Shown here piece by piece: positions 52,426 to 60,678 of a stretch of 64,000 bases of DNA (within the stretch, counting starts at the first letter, position 1; each line of letters begins with the position of its first letter). The notes under the pieces were generated by a model. The model saw only the letters and a program-made list of their open reading frames with translations. It did not search any database and was not told the DNA's origin. The stretch comes from Brooklawnia cerclae. Its GTDB lineage: Bacteria > Actinomycetota > Actinomycetes > Propionibacteriales > Propionibacteriaceae. The stretch covers positions 62,001-126,000 of the forward strand of contig NZ_JAAMOZ010000001.1 of the NCBI RefSeq assembly GCF_011758645.1, written 5' to 3'. The position numbers and the translations under genes were made by a program.

Positions 52426-52485
52426 CGCGGATGAAATCTGTTGTTGCGGACAAGATCTCATCCGCAACAACAGATTTCGTCCGCG
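52426..52485. repeat. Near-perfect 25-bp inverted repeat beside the tRNA
   Basis: Arms 52426-52450 and 52461-52485 are complementary apart from one position. Each reads CGCGGA(T/C)GAAATCTG and continues through TTGTTGCGGA. The 10-base spacer CAAGATCTCA is itself partly palindromic with its borders. It is AT-richer than the surroundings. The gap 52300-52656 holds nothing else supported. Confidence 0.75.
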
Positions 52486-52656
52486 GAAACGGAGACGCGG
52501 AGCGACGTGCTGAAGCACCGGCCGAACGCGCAGCGATTTCGGCCGGGGGTCCGAGTCGTGCGCCTCGTGCCAGTTCTTATAGAGAAGCGGTGCTGATGGG
52601 ACGACCACTACGTGCGATAGCGCTGATGGCGGCGTGTGGCCTTCTGGTCTCTGGCG

Positions 52657-53562
52657 TCAGGCTCGCGCCGTCAGACGCAACAGTGTCGCCTCGGGACGAC
52701 AGAACAGCCGAATCGGCGCCATGGGGCTCGTCCCGATGCCCGCCGAGACGTGCAGCGGCGCGGTACGTCCCTCGCTCGTCCACGAACTCAGGCCGCTGGC
52801 CTGGCTGGTCGGCAGATCACAGTTGTCGATGATCGCACGGTTGACGGGCAGGCAGATCTGGCCGCCGTGCGTGTGCCCGGCGAACACCATGTCGACGCCA
52901 TCGGCCACCATCGCGTCGAGGACGCGGCGGTAGGGGGCGTGCGTGACCCCCAGCGTCAGGTCGGCGTCGGACGACGGCTGCCCGGCCACGGCGGAGTAGT
53001 CGTCCAGGCCCGCGTGGGCGTCGCCGGTTCCGCGCAGGTCGATCGTCCGGCCGGCGACCTCCAGGCGCGCACGCTGGTTGTCGAGGTCGGCCCAGCCGCG
53101 CGAGGTGAAGGCCGCCTGTAACTCCCACCACGGCAGCTCCGCCCCCGCCTTGTCGGGCGTGGAGTTGCGGAAGAGGTAGCTCGCGGGGTTGTGGAAGGTC
53201 GGCTCGGCGAAGTCGTTCGAACCGAACACGAACACCCCCGGCACGTCCAGCAGAGGGCCCAGCGCGTCCACGAGCGGCCCGATCGCCTCAGGGGACGACG
53301 CATGGTCGCCGGTGCTGACGACCAGGTCGGGACGCAGCCCGCCGAGGTCGGCGAGGAAGTCGATCTTGCGGTGCTGGTAGGGCATGAGGTGCATGTCGGA
53401 GATGTGCAGCACCCGGAGCTCACGCTGCCCGGCGGGTAGCACCGGCACCTCGACCCGGCGGACGATGAACGCGCGGGCCTCCACCCAGGCGCCGAAGGTG
53501 ACCGTGGCGCCCAGACCCGTGACGGCGGCGAGAGCGCCGCCGAGGCGGCGTCCGGCACTCAT
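52657..53562 (-). CDS. Metallophosphoesterase
   Basis: 301 residues from ATG 53562, in ATGA overlap with the penicillin-binding protein gene upstream. The calcineurin-like motifs are present: HISDMHLMPYQ, STGDHASSPEA, GSNDFAEP, THAPYRR and FAGHTHGGQI. A hydrophobic N-terminus (LGGALAAVTGLGATVTFGAW) acts as a signal anchor, so the catalytic part is probably outside the membrane. The order PBP then phosphoesterase next to whiB matches the ponA2 locus of mycobacteria. Confidence 0.87.
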   Translation of the reverse strand: MSAGRRLGGALAAVTGLGATVTFGAWVEARAFIVRRVEVPVLPAGQRELRVLHISDMHLMPYQHRKIDFLADLGGLRPDLVVSTGDHASSPEAIGPLVDALGPLLDVPGVFVFGSNDFAEPTFHNPASYLFRNSTPDKAGAELPWWELQAAFTSRGWADLDNQRARLEVAGRTIDLRGTGDAHAGLDDYSAVAGQPSSDADLTLGVTHAPYRRVLDAMVADGVDMVFAGHTHGGQICLPVNRAIIDNCDLPTSQASGLSSWTSEGRTAPLHVSAGIGTSPMAPIRLFCRPEATLLRLTARA

Positions 53563-55739
53563 CGGGTCGTCTGGCTGGTCGGCGAGGAGTTGCTCGACCC
53601 CGAAGGTGCGGCCGGAGCCACCCACTGGGTGAACTGGGACGCGGGCATGCCCTGCATGACGGTCTCCATGAAGGGCTTCCACATGATGCCGGAGTGCTGA
53701 TTGCCCAGGGAACTTCCGAGCGGTGTGAGCGCGATTCGCGCCACGTTGCGCGACTGCTCGGGGGTGTCGGCCCACGATGCGTCGGTGTTGTCACCCGCGA
53801 TGATCGCCGACGCCGAGATGTCGGGGGTGTAACCCACGAAGGCCGACGACGACGCGGAGTTGTCTGAAGTACCGGTCTTGGACGCCTGGGCGATGCCGTT
53901 GTTGATGTACATGGTCGACGACAGACCCGACGTCTGGGTTCTCTGCAGTACGTAGTTGATGGCGTCGGCCACCTGCGGGTCGATCGTCTGCTGGCAGTCG
54001 GCGCTCGGGACGGGCACGTCGGTGCCGTCGTCGGTCGTCACCGATGCCAGGATGATCGGGTTGCAGCGGATGCCGCGGTTGGCGAAGGTGCCGTAGGCCA
54101 CGGCCATCGACAGCGGCGACACCTTCACCGAGCCGAGGGTGAACGACGGGATCTGCCCCCAGTCGGAGAGGGTGTCGGCCTGGCCGTCACCGTTCTCGTC
54201 GAGTTCGGGGTACGAGATCTCGACGCCCGCCCGCTCGGCCATGTCGGCCGCCTGGCACGGGCCCACGGTCTGTTCGAGCGAGATGAAGTAGTTGTTGACC
54301 GACCACATCATGCCGGTCACCATGTTGAAGTTGCCGGTGTCCTCGCCGGAGACCGCATTGGTCGTCGAGTACGTGTCACCGAGCCTGAAGGTGTCGTCCC
54401 CGCAGCCCCGGAAGGTCTTGTTCTGCCACTGCATGGTCTTCTGGACGTTGTAATAGGTGGTGTCGGGGAAGTGTCCTTGTTGCACGGCCGCCGCGGCCGT
54501 GAACGGTTTGAACGTCGACCCGAAGAAGTACCCTTCGGTGCCGCCCATGTCATGGGTGACCGAGTAGTTCCAGTTCGTCTCGCCCTCGCCGTCGCCCCAG
54601 GTCGGCCGTGACTGGGCCATGGCGAGGATGCGCCCGGTCTTCGGGTCCACCGCGTCGAGCACGCCGATCACCGCATCGGTCGGGCCGACCACCGAGCTGA
54701 CGGCGTTCTGGGCAGCGTCCTGTGTCGCCGGGTCGATGTGGAGCGTTATCGTGAGTCCCGCTCGCCGCAACGTGTTCAACCGCTCCTCGTAGGTGGCTCC
54801 CAGCGACGACATCTCGTCACTGGTGAGCACGCGCGTGGCGTAGTCGCAGATGAACGGGTAGCGGCTGTCCGGGCATCCGTTGCTCATCTCCTGCACCTGG
54901 CCGGCGTCGAAGGGCACAGCGGCCGCGGCATCGGCGACGTCCTGGGGCATGCCCTGGTAGCGCACCTGGGCGTCGAGCACCGCCGCGCGCCGCTCGAGGG
55001 CAGCGTCCAGGTTGTTGACCGGATCGGTGCCGCTGGGGTTCTGCACCAGGCCGGCGAGCATCGCCGACTCGGCGACGTCCAACTCGGACGCGTTCTTGTT
55101 GAAGTAGTGCTTCGCAGCGGCCTGGACGCCGTAGGCGCCGTCGCCGTAGTAGGCGATGTTGAGGTAGCGCTCGAGGATCTCGTCCTTCGTCAGGCTCTGT
55201 TCGAGGGCGATCGCGTAGCGCATCTCGAGCATCTTGCGCTCCATGGTCTGTGCCTGGGCTTCCGAGACACATTCCTGCTCGCCGTCGCACAACTGGATGC
55301 GTACGAGCTTCACGTACTGCTGGGTGAGCGTCGAGCCGCCTCCGCTGACCCCGCCGCCGGCTGCGTTGCCGAGAGCCGCGCGGACGACCGACTGGAAATC
55401 GATGGCGCCGTGCTCGTAGAAGCGGTGGTCCTCGATGGCCACCTGTGCCTGCTGCATCTCGGAGGAGATCTGGTCGAGGGTCACGTACTCGCGATCCTCG
55501 TCGAAGAACCGTGCCAGCAGCGAGCCGTCGGCCATGAGCATCTCGGACGCCTCGTTCTGCTCCGGCACCGCGAGATCGGCAGGCAGATTCTGCAGTGCCT
55601 CCGCCGAGGCGCGCGTCGTGCCGGCCGCCAGCGCGACCAGGGGGACGCCCAACCCCGCCACAAGCACCCCTGACAGGACGCTGACAGCGAGGAACATCAG
55701 CACCGAATAGGTCTTGTTGCTCACAGTCTTCGCGCTCAC
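53559..55739 (-). CDS. Class A penicillin-binding protein (PonA2-like)
   Basis: 726 residues from GTG 55739. A membrane anchor (about 11-35) precedes the GT51 glycosyltransferase domain, with EDHRFYEHGAIDFQSVVRAALGN, GGSTLTQQYVKL and KDEILERYLNIAYYG. The transpeptidase domain has SxxK in GSTFKPF, SxN in SVNNYF and KTG in ASKTGTSDNS. It polymerises and cross-links peptidoglycan at the outer membrane face. No PASTA domain is present. It is divergent from whiB. Confidence 0.92.
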   Translation of the reverse strand: MSAKTVSNKTYSVLMFLAVSVLSGVLVAGLGVPLVALAAGTTRASAEALQNLPADLAVPEQNEASEMLMADGSLLARFFDEDREYVTLDQISSEMQQAQVAIEDHRFYEHGAIDFQSVVRAALGNAAGGGVSGGGSTLTQQYVKLVRIQLCDGEQECVSEAQAQTMERKMLEMRYAIALEQSLTKDEILERYLNIAYYGDGAYGVQAAAKHYFNKNASELDVAESAMLAGLVQNPSGTDPVNNLDAALERRAAVLDAQVRYQGMPQDVADAAAAVPFDAGQVQEMSNGCPDSRYPFICDYATRVLTSDEMSSLGATYEERLNTLRRAGLTITLHIDPATQDAAQNAVSSVVGPTDAVIGVLDAVDPKTGRILAMAQSRPTWGDGEGETNWNYSVTHDMGGTEGYFFGSTFKPFTAAAAVQQGHFPDTTYYNVQKTMQWQNKTFRGCGDDTFRLGDTYSTTNAVSGEDTGNFNMVTGMMWSVNNYFISLEQTVGPCQAADMAERAGVEISYPELDENGDGQADTLSDWGQIPSFTLGSVKVSPLSMAVAYGTFANRGIRCNPIILASVTTDDGTDVPVPSADCQQTIDPQVADAINYVLQRTQTSGLSSTMYINNGIAQASKTGTSDNSASSSAFVGYTPDISASAIIAGDNTDASWADTPEQSRNVARIALTPLGSSLGNQHSGIMWKPFMETVMQGMPASQFTQWVAPAAPSGSSNSSPTSQTTR

Positions 55740-55963
55740 CCCCTCAGCCTACGTGACGGGCCCGAGACAACTGACCCCCAGGGCGCCGATTCACAGCTCG
55801 ATTCACAGTCGTTGAATGCGGGTATTCGGGATGATGCCGAAGGCGGGTGCCCGGCCCTTTTCCGTACGCCGACAGCGGAAGCCCAAGTCAATGCCACAAG
55901 GAGGTTCCCACAGCTTTGCTTGAGGTGTAGGTTTACTCCAACCGCCCAAGGAAGGAGCGCTCG

Positions 55964-56365
55964 ATGGCCGTCCCTGACCCCGAAGACTGGCCGCTGCGGG
56001 CCAAATGCCGAGGAATGAATGATGCCCTGTTCCCCGAGGGTAAAGACCAGAAACGTGCGAAAACGATATGCATGGGTTGCCCCGTGCGCGCGCATTGTCT
56101 GGCCGAAGCCCTCGACAACCGGATTGAGTGGGGGGTGTGGGGCGGCATGACGGAGCGGGAGCGGCGTCAGTTGCTGCGCCAACGCCCCGATGTGAAGTCG
56201 TGGTCCGTCGTGCTCAACGCGGCGATCTCGTCCTCCGCCACCGTCCGCGTCGTGGATTCGACGTTCGACATCCCTGAGTCCCGGCCCGAGCCGGGACGAC
56301 CGGCGCAAGCCGGTGCCGCGGAGCTCGAAAGCCCTGCGCGCAAACAGACGGTGTCGACGAAGTAG
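55964..56365 (+). CDS. WhiB-family iron-sulfur regulator (WhiB4-like by context)
   Basis: 133 residues. Cluster ligands are Cys 15, 36, 39 and 45 (AKC, CMGC, HC), and the G(V/I)WGG turn is at 57-61 followed by the basic segment ERERRQLLRQRP. ATG 55964 has GGAAGGAG six bases upstream. The C-terminal 60 residues are variable. In mycobacteria whiB4 faces ponA2 and a metallophosphoesterase in the same way, so this is probably its counterpart, sensing oxygen or redox state. Confidence 0.87.
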   Translation: MAVPDPEDWPLRAKCRGMNDALFPEGKDQKRAKTICMGCPVRAHCLAEALDNRIEWGVWGGMTERERRQLLRQRPDVKSWSVVLNAAISSSATVRVVDSTFDIPESRPEPGRPAQAGAAELESPARKQTVSTK

Positions 56366-56385
56366 CCACCAGGCGTCCTGGAGGC

Positions 56386-56402
56386 CGGCCCTTAGCGGGC
56401 CG
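56386..56402 (+). terminator. Hairpin after whiB
   Basis: CGGCCC and GGGCCG arms around five bases, 20 bases past the whiB stop, with no T tract. The remaining gap to 56717 (about 315 bases) shows no supported feature. Confidence 0.4.
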
Positions 56403-56717
56403 TGCTGTGCTGGTTTGTGCGTGCTGCCGATTCGTTGTTCCGGCTTGTCTCTGTGATTCGTCTCGGCGGACTCTTCCCGCACGGTGCCGCTCCGGGTTCT
56501 GGCTTGTCCGGTTGCGTACCCCGAGGGACGCGTGACCGGCCGCTGGGCCGACAGAATCTGTGGTGTGCCCATTTCGCGAATCGGTCGCGGACAAGGTTCC
56601 TTGCGCGCGTGGCGCGCCCTCAGGCCCTGGCTCGTTTCGCGCTGGGTCGGCGCGTGGGTTCCGTAGGGCCTCGGCGTCGTCGCTCGGTCTGGTGCGCCGT
56701 GACGATAGGAGACGAGA

Positions 56718-56954
56718 ATGACATGGGCTGGCGAGGCGATTGTCGAATCCTGGAACCGTGACGAGGGCTGGGGAGTTCTGTTGCTGGGTAACGGCGAGCG
56801 GGCGTGGGCACACTTCTCGATGATCCGCGGCTCTGGGTTCCGTGCGCTGGCCCCGGGGCAGCGGGTCGCTGGAGAATTCGAACGCAGGCCGGCGAACTAC
56901 CCGGTCGAGGATGACAGGTGCGCGTGGATCGCCCAGACCGTCCACCGCGAGTAG
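56718..56954 (+). CDS. Cold-shock-domain-like small protein
   Basis: 78 residues with TAGGAG seven bases before ATG 56718. The pattern AIVESWNRDEGWGVLLLGNGERAWAHFSMIRGSGFRALAPGQRVAGEFE follows the cold-shock fold: a first strand like GTVKWFN, a GWG in place of GFGF, AHFS like VHFS, and GFRAL..GQ.V. The RNA-binding aromatic residues are only partly kept. It probably binds nucleic acid, but it is a divergent member. Confidence 0.7.
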   Translation: MTWAGEAIVESWNRDEGWGVLLLGNGERAWAHFSMIRGSGFRALAPGQRVAGEFERRPANYPVEDDRCAWIAQTVHRE

Positions 56955-57091
56955 GAGTCAGAGCTCACTGCTGATTGTCCGCGTTCTGCTCGCGTCCTTC
57001 AGCGATGTCTGCGTCAGTGAGCTTCAGCTCTTCGACAGGTTCGCTCAGCGGTTAGCTCGCGCGTCCTGTGGCGCTGCTGCTCGGCTTGCCC

Positions 57092-57529
57092 CTATGCCGT
57101 GCGTGCACCGGGGCGAAGCGCGAGCGAGGTCTGGGTCTGCGCGGCTCCTGCCTCGTTCTTGAGTCTGCGGAGAAGCCGGTCGAGCGTGGCCGTGTCGGGG
57201 ACGCGTACGTGCAGCAGGTAGTCGTATGCGCCTGTGACGTGGACGGCGTCCTGGATCTGCGTGTTGCGGCCGGTCCAGGCCAGGAAATCCTCGGAGTCCT
57301 GGTCGAGGCGGAGGCGGACGTCGATGAACGCCTCCAGGCCCGCCACCGGATCGGGCTCGTCCTCGGCAAGAACGGCCCGATAGCTGAGGATGATGCCGAG
57401 ACGTTCGAGACGATGCACTCTGGCAGCTGTGGCATTGGTGCTCAACCCGACCCGTCGTCCGATATCGCTGAACGATGCGCGGCCATCGGTGCGCAAAATG
57501 GTGAGAATCTCTCCGTCCAAAGCATCCAT
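57092..57529 (-). CDS. Lrp/AsnC-family regulator
   Basis: 145 residues from ATG 57529, a normal length for the family. The N-terminal HTH is LDGEILTILRTDGRASFSDIGRRVGLSTNATAARVHRLERLGII. The RAM ligand domain follows (AFIDVRLRL, VHVTGAYDYLLHVRVPDTATLDRLLRRLKN). A longer in-frame extension to 57763 is antisense to lysE and is rejected. It is divergent from the LysE-type exporter, which it probably activates in response to an amino acid. Confidence 0.86.
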   Translation of the reverse strand: MDALDGEILTILRTDGRASFSDIGRRVGLSTNATAARVHRLERLGIILSYRAVLAEDEPDPVAGLEAFIDVRLRLDQDSEDFLAWTGRNTQIQDAVHVTGAYDYLLHVRVPDTATLDRLLRRLKNEAGAAQTQTSLALRPGARTA

Positions 57530-57664
57530 GTGGTTGATCGTCCCATAACTACGTGATGTTTGTCTGCCATCGGGGATGGGGTGGCCGATGCTTGTGGACG
57601 TGAGATCGCACAGAGATCGCGATGTCGGTCGAGGCCGCGTCCTCGTGCTGAACAGGGGGTAGTG

Positions 57665-58279
57665 ATGGGCGAGGCGGCGATTGCGGGCCTGATCGCCGGT
57701 TATGCGATCGCGATACCCGTGGGGGCGATCGCGACGTTGATCATCGTCGCGGCGGCGCAACACGGTTGGCGGGTCGGTGTCGCGGCGGGGCTCGGGGCGG
57801 CCACGGCCGACGGGCTGTACGCGGCGGTCGCGATCACCGTGGGAGCCTCGTTGTCACCGCTGATCGAGGCGGTCGCCAATCCCTTGCGCTGGGTGGCGGC
57901 GGGAGTGCTCGTGCTCCTCGGGGTGAGCATGATCGTCCAGGCGCGGCGAGAGAGCGAGGGCGTTCCCGGCGCTCCCCAGCGGTCACCGGTCCGCTCCTAT
58001 GCCGCGGTTCTCGGTATGACGATCGTCAACCCCGCTACCGTGATCTACTTCGCCGCACTCGTCGCGGGCTCGGCATACACCGTGCTGGACGACACGGCGA
58101 ATCGGGCGCTCTTCGTGGTCGGCGCGTTCATTGCCTCGGCATCCTGGCAGACGACGCTGGCTCTCGGCGGGGCTGTGCTCGGCAGGTATCTCACCAGCCC
58201 GCGTGGGCGCCGCTGGACGGCCGTGGCCGGAGGATCGGTCGTGATCCTGCTCGCTGTCAGGACCGCGCTCGGGGCCTAG
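57665..58279 (+). CDS. LysE-family amino-acid exporter
   Basis: 204 residues, about six membrane segments, the usual length of LysE/RhtB/ArgO exporters. Family features are GYAIAIPVGAIATLIIVAAAQHGWRVGVAAGLGAATADGLYA and GMTIVNPATVIYFAAL. ATG 57665 has AGGGGG upstream. GTG at 57662 is adjacent. The substrate is probably a basic or other amino acid in excess, under the divergent Lrp-type regulator. Confidence 0.85.
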   Translation: MGEAAIAGLIAGYAIAIPVGAIATLIIVAAAQHGWRVGVAAGLGAATADGLYAAVAITVGASLSPLIEAVANPLRWVAAGVLVLLGVSMIVQARRESEGVPGAPQRSPVRSYAAVLGMTIVNPATVIYFAALVAGSAYTVLDDTANRALFVVGAFIASASWQTTLALGGAVLGRYLTSPRGRRWTAVAGGSVVILLAVRTALGA

Positions 58280-58389
58280 GTTCGGGGTGTCGTCACGGCT
58301 CTGGGCGCATCCGTTCGTCACGCTGCTGGCCGCAAGGGCCGCCGGACAGCGCGAGACGGTTGCGTCGTCCGAGAGCGACCGGACGCTGG

Positions 58390-58833
58390 TCAGGACGCGA
58401 GCAGCGCGTCGCGGCAGGCGGCCAGGAGTGCGGTGAGCCGGTCGAGGTCGGTGGTGCTGAGCTGGCCGGTCATCGTTCCCACGACTGCGGCGACGTCGGC
58501 GCGTGCACGATGCGTCAGTTCCACGGCTGCGGATGTGGGTGTCGTGGCGCGTTCGCGTCTCGGCCCGGGCTCGTCGGACCGCTCGATCAACCCGCGCTTC
58601 TCCAGCCCCTGCAGAAGGACGTTCATGGACTGGCGTGACACGAAGGTGCGCCTGGCGAGCTCCGATCCGGTGATGCCCGGTGTGTCGAGCAGTGCTTGCA
58701 GGCATGCGTATTGAGCCACGCTGAGGCCGAGCGGCCGCAATCTCTCGTCCATTCGTTGGTGCAGGATCGCCTGCGTCTCCTTGATCAGGACGCCCAGCTC
58801 TTCCGGCAGGGTTCGGTGATCCACGTGTGTCAT
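58390..58833 (-). CDS. MarR-family regulator
   Basis: 147 residues. The winged HTH is LSVAQYACLQALLDTPGITGSELARRTFVSRQSMNVLLQGLEKRGLIERSDEPGPRRERATTPTSAA, the standard MarR core, with dimer helices at both ends. ATG 58833 is inside the first of two identical-geometry operator sites in the divergent gap. It probably represses itself and the VOC-protein gene, and is released by a small electrophile or phenolic ligand. Confidence 0.87.
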   Translation of the reverse strand: MTHVDHRTLPEELGVLIKETQAILHQRMDERLRPLGLSVAQYACLQALLDTPGITGSELARRTFVSRQSMNVLLQGLEKRGLIERSDEPGPRRERATTPTSAAVELTHRARADVAAVVGTMTGQLSTTDLDRLTALLAACRDALLAS

Positions 58834-58848
58834 GTCAATAGTTTGACA
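58833..58848. promoter_or_regulatory. MarR operator site 1
   Basis: TGTCA-N6-TGACA palindrome overlapping the marR start codon. It has the same geometry as site 2 and is 30 bp from it centre to centre. Confidence 0.6.
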
Positions 58849-58862
58849 TACGCTCATATAAG

Positions 58863-58878
58863 TGTCAGTGTATTGACA
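58863..58878. promoter_or_regulatory. MarR operator site 2
   Basis: TGTCA-N6-TGACA palindrome, identical in geometry to site 1, 34 bp before the VOC-protein start. The pair is the most likely target of the divergent MarR regulator. Confidence 0.6.
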
Positions 58879-58911
58879 CTAAGAAAGACGCATGAGAACA
58901 GGAGCAGTCCC

Positions 58912-59286
58912 ATGACGATCACGACGAGTGGACCCGATTTCGTGTCCTTCCAGGTGCGCGACCGCGAGGCGTCCGCGCGGTTCTACGAGGATGTGGTCGG
59001 GCTGACCCGGCTTCCCGGCGCCAACCCGGCTGCAGCGGTTTTCTCCGCAGGTGGCACCGCGTTCGCGGTGCGTGACCGGATCCCAGGGGCGGGTCTCGAT
59101 GAGGTGGGCCAACTCGGCGCGGGTATCGGGGTGTGGTTCCACAGCGAGGACGCGGCGGGGCTTCATGCGCGTCTGGTGGACAGCGGCGTGCCGATCGTGC
59201 AGGAGCCGTTCGAGGGCCCGTTCGGACTGCAGTTCGCCTTCCGCGACCCCGACGGGTATGTGGTCACCATTCACTCCAAGGGCTGA
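58912..59286 (+). CDS. VOC-superfamily (glyoxalase/dioxygenase-fold) protein
   Basis: 124 residues, a two-module beta-alpha-beta-beta-beta protein: DFVSFQVRDREASARFYEDVVGLTRL and, in the second half, GPFGLQFAFRDPDGYVVTIH. The Glu/His metal positions are incomplete in the first module. ATG 58912 has AGGAG upstream. It is divergent from marR. It may be a detoxification or antibiotic-sequestering protein, but the substrate is not evident. Confidence 0.8.
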   Translation: MTITTSGPDFVSFQVRDREASARFYEDVVGLTRLPGANPAAAVFSAGGTAFAVRDRIPGAGLDEVGQLGAGIGVWFHSEDAAGLHARLVDSGVPIVQEPFEGPFGLQFAFRDPDGYVVTIHSKG

Positions 59287-59344
59287 GGTGCGCCGACGGG
59301 AGTACGGCACGGGGTGCGGTCCAGATGAGTGACCAGACGTCGCC

Positions 59345-59707
59345 TCACACGCCACCGAGCCCGGCGACATGTCGTCCGACATCGGCGAGCGCCTGGGGCT
59401 GAATCGTGTAGTAGGCCCACTTGCCGCGTTGCTCGCGCGTGACGAAGCCCGCCTCGGCCAGGAGCTTCATGTGGTGGGAGACCGTGGGCTGGGTGACGCC
59501 GAGGGGCTCGGTGAGATCGCAGATGCACGCTCGGCCGCCGGGATGCGCTGCGACGAGTTCGAGCAACTGAAGCCGGGTCGGGTCGGAGAGGGCCTTGAGT
59601 CGGAGGGCGAGATCGCGGCTTGCCGCGGGGTCGGGGACCATGTACGGCGATGAGTCGCAGCACACGGCGTCCTGCTTCGTCACAGGTGTGGGCAGCGCGA
59701 TCGGCAT
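59345..59707 (-). CDS. ArsR-family arsenic-type regulator
   Basis: 120 residues. The winged HTH is LKALSDPTRLQLLELVAAHPGGRACICDLTEPLGVTQPTVSHHMKLLAEAGFVTREQRGKWAYY. Cys residues in AVCCDSS (about 15-16) and RACICDL could form an arsenite site. It is divergent from arsM with a palindrome between them. It probably derepresses the arsenic genes when As(III) binds. Confidence 0.86.
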   Translation of the reverse strand: MPIALPTPVTKQDAVCCDSSPYMVPDPAASRDLALRLKALSDPTRLQLLELVAAHPGGRACICDLTEPLGVTQPTVSHHMKLLAEAGFVTREQRGKWAYYTIQPQALADVGRHVAGLGGV

Positions 59708-59728
59708 GGACGTATTCTGCCACACGCA

Positions 59729-59750
59729 TTGACATCCATCGATGGATCAA
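59729..59750. promoter_or_regulatory. ArsR operator overlapping a -35 box
   Basis: The region TTGACATCC-ATCGAT-GGATCAA contains the perfect palindrome ATCCATCGATGGAT (59735-59748). TTGACA at 59729 is a good -35. A further ATAGA-N6-TCTAT inverted repeat lies at 59766-59781. It lies in the ArsR/ArsM divergent gap. Confidence 0.6.
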
Positions 59751-59795
59751 ACCATGATGTATCCGATAGATGAGTGTCTATGTGAGGAGACTGTG

Positions 59796-60617
59796 GTGGA
59801 CGACGACGCATTGCGGATCCGGGAACAGGTACGGGATCGATACGCCCAGGCGGCCCGAGCCGTCAGCACGGGTGGACGCGAACTGCTGCTCGAAGTCGGG
59901 GACTGTTGCGCGGGTAGCACCTGTTGCAGCCCGGCGGGTTCAGAGGCGTTCGAGGTCGACGAACGGTTCGGCGCCGGACTGTACGGCGCGGGGGATGCTG
60001 CCGACGTCCCTGCCGAAGCCTTGGCGGCGAGCCTCGGCTGCGGCAACCCGACCGCCGTGGCTGAGCTTCGTCCCGGTGATCGGGTGCTCGATCTGGGGTC
60101 GGGTGGTGGCATCGACGTGTTGCTGTCGGCCCGCAGGGTCGGCCCGTCCGGATTCGCCTACGGCGTGGACATGACCGACGAGATGCTGGCCCTCGCCCGT
60201 GCCAACGCGGCCAAGGCCGATGCGAACAACGTCGAGTTCGTGAAGGGAACGATCGAGGACGTGCCCCTGCCCGACGCGTCGGTGGACGCCGTGATCTCGA
60301 ACTGCGTCATCAACCTGTCGGCCGACAAGCCGAAAGTGCTGGCCGAGATGTTCCGCCTGCTTACTCCCGGTGGCCGCATCGGGATCGCCGACGTCGTGGC
60401 CGAGGACGATGTGACTCCGGCCGAGCGAGCCGAACGCGGCTCCCACGTCGGTTGCATCGCCGGGGCGTTGTCTCGCACCGAGTACCTGGACGGGCTGGCC
60501 GAGGCCGGTTTCACAGGGACGAGCGTCGAGTTCACCCATGAGGTCGCACCCGGCATGCACGGGGCGATCATCAAGGCGACCAAGCCGGAGCACGACAGCA
60601 CGGCGGCGCGGCGCTGA
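59796..60617 (+). CDS. arsM: Arsenite S-adenosylmethionine methyltransferase ArsM
   Basis: 273 residues from GTG 59796, chosen for GAGGAG six bases upstream. The in-frame ATG at 59742 lies inside the operator. The SAM site is VLDLGSGGGIDVLLSARRVG. The three conserved arsenite-binding Cys are present: in SLGCGNP, ISNCVINLS and HVGCIAG. CC pairs at 37-38 and 43-44 (DCCAGSTCC) are extra and also typical of the family. It methylates As(III) in the cytoplasm. Confidence 0.9.
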   Translation: MDDDALRIREQVRDRYAQAARAVSTGGRELLLEVGDCCAGSTCCSPAGSEAFEVDERFGAGLYGAGDAADVPAEALAASLGCGNPTAVAELRPGDRVLDLGSGGGIDVLLSARRVGPSGFAYGVDMTDEMLALARANAAKADANNVEFVKGTIEDVPLPDASVDAVISNCVINLSADKPKVLAEMFRLLTPGGRIGIADVVAEDDVTPAERAERGSHVGCIAGALSRTEYLDGLAEAGFTGTSVEFTHEVAPGMHGAIIKATKPEHDSTAARR

Positions 60618-60678
60618 TCGCGTGTGCCGTCCCGCTCGGTGGCCACCGGCGGGACGGCCCGAACCGAACGGACCTTCC

